Source: Methylocystaceae bacterium
GTDB lineage: Bacteria > Pseudomonadota > Alphaproteobacteria > Rhizobiales > Beijerinckiaceae
Direction of reading: 5' to 3'
Length of the DNA: 48,904 nt
Assembly (NCBI GenBank): GCA_014190435.1
Contig: BJGJ01000010.1
Location: 1-48,904, forward strand
The position numbers and the translations under genes were made by a program. The number at the start of each line of letters is the position of its first letter. Position 1 is the stretch's first letter. This document shows, in pieces, positions 45,592 through 48,904 of the stretch. The notes under the pieces are model-generated. The model saw only the letters and a program-made list of their open reading frames with translations, searched no databases and was not told where the DNA came from.

Positions 45592-46666
45592 GCGCCATCG
45601 GCTCAGTTTTCATCATCGCATATGTCTCTGGTATAGATAATATCCAAACCAATCCCTCTGGAGGAAAGCTTAATTTAGCTTCGCCATCTAACGCTTGCGC
45701 GACGAGTCTCTTGATTACCTTGTGGCCAAATCCCTCGCGTGGCGGCGCAACGACACAGGGCCCACCGCTCTCGCGCCACTCTATGTTCAATCGTCCATCT
45801 TCGAAAGCCCACTTGATCGCAATAGCGCCATCGTCGCGAGATAGACAGCCATGTGCAAGCGCATTCGTGGCCAATTCATGAAGAGCAAGTCCGATATTTT
45901 GAGCGGCCTCAGGTTTAAGCATCAAGGAGGGCCCATTAATCGTTGCGCGCTCAGTCAATTCAGATTTAGGAACATCTAAACAATACGCCATCTGGGCTTG
46001 GATCAGATCATGCATAGAAGCGCCACGCCAATCCTGGGAGATGAGGAGGTCGTGCGCCATCGATAAGGCTTGCAGACGTGCCCCAAATTTTTTTTGGAAT
46101 TCTTCAAGCGATAAAGCGCCAACAGCTGTCTGACGCGCCATGGCCTGCACGACGGCTAATAGATTTTTAGATCGATGCACCAATTCGCGCAATAATACGC
46201 GTACATGATGCTCTCTCTGCTTTCGACCGGTAATGTCTCGAGCCGTACCTAAAATACGGATTGCTTTACCATATTCAAATATGGTTCGCCCTCGAATGGA
46301 CACCCAGCGTTCAATACCATCCTCTTGACCAATAACCCGATATTCAATTTCATAATCGCCACTATTTGATGGATCTATAGCTGTTTGAACGGCTTCGCGA
46401 GAACGTCTTTGATCTTGAGGGTGGATCGCGCTACGGAACATATCTAAAGTCGCAGGCGTCGCCTCGCTCATACCCCATAATTTTCGTACGCGCCGATCAA
46501 GATGAACCTCTCCGGTAATCAGGTTCCAATCCCAAATGCCCGTTCTCCCTGCATCCAATGCTAGCTGCATTCTTTGTAAGGCATAGGCCGGGTCATTCAT
46601 GATTTCATCGTCGACATTTGCTAAATTACCGTTCGTGTTAGCATCAGCCGCTTCAATTTTGCTCAC
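45584..46666 (-). CDS. PAS-containing HWE-family sensor histidine kinase
   Basis: A 360-residue soluble kinase. An N-terminal PAS_3-type domain covers about 30-150 (GIWDWNLITGEVHLDRRV; WVSIRGRTIFEYGK). The HWE core follows: His164 in LVHRSKNLLAVVQ, N-box HELATNALAHGCLS, the family WRE (297-299, IEWRESGGP) and GFGHKVIKRL. The start is probably the GTG at 46666, eight bases after AAGGG. It follows parE by 21 bases on the same strand, so the two may form one transcript. HWE kinases in Rhizobiales often act in general stress or light responses; no partner regulator is nearby. Confidence 0.88.
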   Translation of the reverse strand: MSKIEAADANTNGNLANVDDEIMNDPAYALQRMQLALDAGRTGIWDWNLITGEVHLDRRVRKLWGMSEATPATLDMFRSAIHPQDQRRSREAVQTAIDPSNSGDYEIEYRVIGQEDGIERWVSIRGRTIFEYGKAIRILGTARDITGRKQREHHVRVLLRELVHRSKNLLAVVQAMARQTAVGALSLEEFQKKFGARLQALSMAHDLLISQDWRGASMHDLIQAQMAYCLDVPKSELTERATINGPSLMLKPEAAQNIGLALHELATNALAHGCLSRDDGAIAIKWAFEDGRLNIEWRESGGPCVVAPPREGFGHKVIKRLVAQALDGEAKLSFPPEGLVWILSIPETYAMMKTEPMALT

Positions 46667-46687
46667 TATTAAACCCTTATAAATCAA

Positions 46688-48703
46688 TCAAATATCAACA
46701 AGCTCTCCTGCAAATGCAGCTTTTTCTTGAATAAAAGCAAAGCGCGCCTCGGGCTTATTTCCCATAAGTCGCTCAACACAGTCTGCCGTTTCCTCGCGTT
46801 CATCATTAACGACAAAGACTTTGAGCAAAGTGCGTTTTGTTGGATCCATGGTTGTTTCTTTTAATTGAGCAGCACTCATCTCGCCAAGGCCTTTGAAACG
46901 ACTGGTTTCAATCTTACCTTTAGCTGTTAGCTCGTGACGGATAAGGTCTTCTTTATGCTCATTATCACGCGCATAAACAGTTTTTGCCCCTTGCGTCAGT
47001 TTATAAAGCGGCGGCTGAGCTAAATAGAGATGGCCTCTTTCGATTAGTTTAGGCATTTGTCTATAAAAAAATGTAATCAGCAAAGAAGCTATATGTGCGC
47101 CATCGACATCTGCGTCAGTCATAATAATGACCTTGTCGTACCGTAGCTCTTCTTCATGGTAATGCGCACCCAAGCCGCATCCCAGCGCCTGAGTTAAATC
47201 AGCAAGTTGCTGATTTGCCATTAGCTTATCCTTGGTTGCCGAAGCTACATTTAAAATTTTGCCGCGAAGGGGTAAAACAGCCTGCGTAACGCGATTACGC
47301 GCTTCTTTTGCAGATCCTCCAGCAGAGTCCCCTTCAACGATAAATAATTCAGAACCTTGCGCTGAGTTATTAGTACAATCAACAAGCTTTCCTGGCAGAC
47401 GCAATTTACGAGTTGCTGATTTGCGCGCGACATCTTTTTCTGCTCGGCGCCGTAACCGCTCTTCTGCGCGCTCAATCGCAAAATCTAGTAGTTTATTTGC
47501 CTGAGAGGGAGCACTTGCCAGCCAGTGATCAAAAGCGTCACGTATTGCATTTTCTACTATCCTTGAAGCCTCATTACTCATAAGCCGACTTTTATTCTGG
47601 CCTTGAAATTCTGGTTCTCTCATAAAAACGGATATCATCGCCGCGGACTGTCCCATCAAGTCATCCGCAGAAACATCCTTTGCCCGCTTCGCTTGTCCAA
47701 CACGATCAGCATGATCTCTTAGAGCTTTTATTAAAGCGAGACGTAAGCCAGCTTCATGAGTTCCGCCATCTGGCGTCGGCACAGTATTACAATAAGAAAG
47801 AACAAAACCATCCTCTTCAGCCAGCCAAGCAACCGCCCATTCCAAAGAACCATGGCCACCCTCACGGGAAATCTTGCCGACAAAAGGCTGGTCTGCGACC
47901 ATTTCTTTGTCTTGCACTTCTCGAGCCAAATAATCTTTTAGTCCGCCAGGAAAACGCAAAATTGCTTCGGTTGGCGTATCCGCGCCGGATTCAACAAGCG
48001 CAGAATTACATCGCCAACGAATTTCTACCCCGCCAAAAAGATAGGCTTTTGAGCGCGACATTCTAAAAAGGCGCCCAGGTTTCCAATGCGCCTGCTCTCC
48101 AAAAATTTGAGCATCCGGCTTGAATCGCACACAGGTTCCACGACGGTTTGCTATCCGACCTCGCGATGTCAATTTTCCCAATGGTATGCCGCGAGAAAAC
48201 TCCTGAACATAAAGTTGACCGCCGCTAGCAACCTCAACTTCAAGTTTTTCAGAGAGCGCATTTACGACAGAAACGCCAACACCATGCAAGCCACCAGAGG
48301 TTTGGTAAGCTCCCGAATCAAATTTTCCACCTGCATGTAAAGTTGTCATCACAACTTCTAATGCAGATTTTCCAGGAAACTTTGGATGAGGATCGACTGG
48401 TATCCCGCGACCATTGTCACTGACGCGCAACCATCCATCAGCCTCCAAAGTCACTTCAATAAAAGTAGCGTGTCCAGCGACGGCTTCGTCCATTGCATTA
48501 TCAAGGACTTCTGCAAAAAGATGATGCATCGCCGCTTCATCAGTGCCGCCTATATACATGCCAGGACGCCTGCGCACTGGCTCAAGCCCCTCAAGCACTT
48601 CGATTGAAGCTGCAGAATATTCACCAACGCCGCTCTTGGCGCTTTGTCGCGAAGCTGACGTCTTTCGGGACGCTGCTCCAAAAAGATCAGATTTTGTAGC
48701 CAT
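46688..48703 (-). CDS. parE: DNA topoisomerase IV subunit B
   Basis: A 671-residue ATPase subunit of topoisomerase IV, which unlinks daughter chromosomes. The GHKL ATP site is EVLDNAMDEA (65-74) and DNGRGIPVD; the ParE-type loop LHAGGKFDSGAYQTSGGLHG follows. The TOPRIM domain has FIVEGDSAGGSAKEARNR and MTDADVDGAHIASLL. The length and start (MATKSDLFG) favour ParE over GyrB, which is about 800 residues. The ATG is 107 bases from a divergent secreted-protein gene. Confidence 0.94.
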   Translation of the reverse strand: MATKSDLFGAASRKTSASRQSAKSGVGEYSAASIEVLEGLEPVRRRPGMYIGGTDEAAMHHLFAEVLDNAMDEAVAGHATFIEVTLEADGWLRVSDNGRGIPVDPHPKFPGKSALEVVMTTLHAGGKFDSGAYQTSGGLHGVGVSVVNALSEKLEVEVASGGQLYVQEFSRGIPLGKLTSRGRIANRRGTCVRFKPDAQIFGEQAHWKPGRLFRMSRSKAYLFGGVEIRWRCNSALVESGADTPTEAILRFPGGLKDYLAREVQDKEMVADQPFVGKISREGGHGSLEWAVAWLAEEDGFVLSYCNTVPTPDGGTHEAGLRLALIKALRDHADRVGQAKRAKDVSADDLMGQSAAMISVFMREPEFQGQNKSRLMSNEASRIVENAIRDAFDHWLASAPSQANKLLDFAIERAEERLRRRAEKDVARKSATRKLRLPGKLVDCTNNSAQGSELFIVEGDSAGGSAKEARNRVTQAVLPLRGKILNVASATKDKLMANQQLADLTQALGCGLGAHYHEEELRYDKVIIMTDADVDGAHIASLLITFFYRQMPKLIERGHLYLAQPPLYKLTQGAKTVYARDNEHKEDLIRHELTAKGKIETSRFKGLGEMSAAQLKETTMDPTKRTLLKVFVVNDEREETADCVERLMGNKPEARFAFIQEKAAFAGELVDI

Positions 48704-48732
48704 GCTGGAATATTAGCGATTCTTATAGGAAA

Positions 48733-48763
48733 GGGCGAGCGCAATCGCCCAATGATGACGTCA
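48733..48763. promoter_or_regulatory. Inverted repeats in the parE divergent promoter region
   Basis: GGGCGA (48733-48738) and TCGCCC (48745-48750) form a 6-bp stem, and the 8-base palindrome TGACGTCA lies at 48756-48763. Both are between the divergent starts of parE and the gene at 48811, so they are candidate operator sites. No function is established. Confidence 0.3.
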
Positions 48764-48810
48764 CGGCCTGCTTGCGCTATGAGCAGGGGGTCTTATTATA
48801 CGGAAAACAA

Positions 48811-48904
48811 ATGAACCGCGCTACAATCGCTCTTCTAGCCTGCGTTGCTACCTTCTGCGCTTTGCCTAGCGTTGCCTCTGCAGCGCAACAAGTTCGATTA
48901 GCCC
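48811..48904 (+). CDS. Start of an exported protein (cut by window edge)
   Basis: The 31 visible codons give a typical Sec signal peptide: MNRATIALLACVATFCALPS, then VASA with probable cleavage before AQQ. GGAAAA precedes the ATG. The mature protein lies outside the window, so nothing can be said about function. It is divergent from parE. Confidence 0.7.
   Translation, partial: MNRATIALLACVATFCALPSVASAAQQVRLA

Noticed and set aside
46688-48703. DNA gyrase subunit B
   Set aside because: It is about 130 residues too short for GyrB and carries the ParE-type loop LHAGGKFDSGAYQTSGG.
1-48904. CRISPR arrays, tRNA/rRNA genes, insertion sequences, toxin-antitoxin or defence islands
   Set aside because: I read the intergenic gaps on both strands and saw no regularly spaced repeats, cloverleaf-like sequence, transposase or recognised defence genes.

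Overview
This window reads as chromosomal core DNA of an alphaproteobacterium, most likely of the order Hyphomicrobiales (Rhizobiales). The indicators are gene families and neighbourhoods typical of that group: lexA behind a GTTC-N7-GTTC SOS box, leuS-lptE-holA, a zeta-type F1-ATPase inhibitor beside purC, argJ-mutT, DUF2244-nth, a degP/response regulator/sensor kinase cluster next to a PleC-like kinase, an HWE-family kinase and DUF3422. Base composition looks near or a little below 50% GC, low for the order. I cannot assign a genus. I see no rRNA, tRNA, CRISPR array, insertion sequence, prophage or plasmid gene.

Layout. 1-9.1 kb: the 5' end of lexA, a YafK-type L,D-transpeptidase lipoprotein, accA, an alpha/beta hydrolase, pepN and a PleC-like PAS kinase. 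9.1-18 kb, minus strand: a HAMP kinase, its OmpR-type regulator, degP, grpE, glnD and gshB (gene order along the plus axis; transcription runs gshB-glnD-grpE and degP-regulator-kinase). 18.2-22.1 kb, plus strand: sixA, aroC, an HDAC-like amidohydrolase with a Tat-like leader, and ribBX. 22.1-29.9 kb: xerC, the zeta inhibitor, purC-purS-purQ, holA, lptE and leuS. 30-37 kb: yggS, a second L,D-transpeptidase, an atypical response regulator, DUF3422, xseB, a CDF transporter, gloA, a small unknown gene and dedA. 37-48.9 kb: DUF2244, nth, a secreted cupin, a DUF815 ATPase, glnE, a parvulin isomerase, argJ, mutT, an HWE kinase, parE and the start of a secreted protein.

Shared themes. Nitrogen control is represented by both glnD (PII uridylylation) and glnE (glutamine synthetase adenylylation), about 23 kb apart. 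Envelope maintenance is represented by degP with an adjacent two-component pair, lptE, two different L,D-transpeptidases and a periplasmic parvulin. Cell-cycle and chromosome functions include the PleC-like kinase, xerC, parE and holA. Thiol and aldehyde defence is represented by gshB and gloA. The DNA is tightly packed: many convergent pairs are separated by 2-11 bases or overlap, and several same-strand pairs overlap by 4 bases (ATGA or GTGA).

I did not find a clear new multi-gene system. The most useful leads are smaller: an intrinsic terminator placed inside the leader of the degP-linked regulator with a possible competing stem; a Tat-like leader on an HDAC-family enzyme; a ribBX with no recognisable cyclohydrolase II active site; an OmpR-type regulator lacking its acidic pocket; a 21-codon leader frame whose stop overlaps the parvulin start; and several strong inverted repeats between genes. 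All assignments come from reading motifs by eye; no database search was run.
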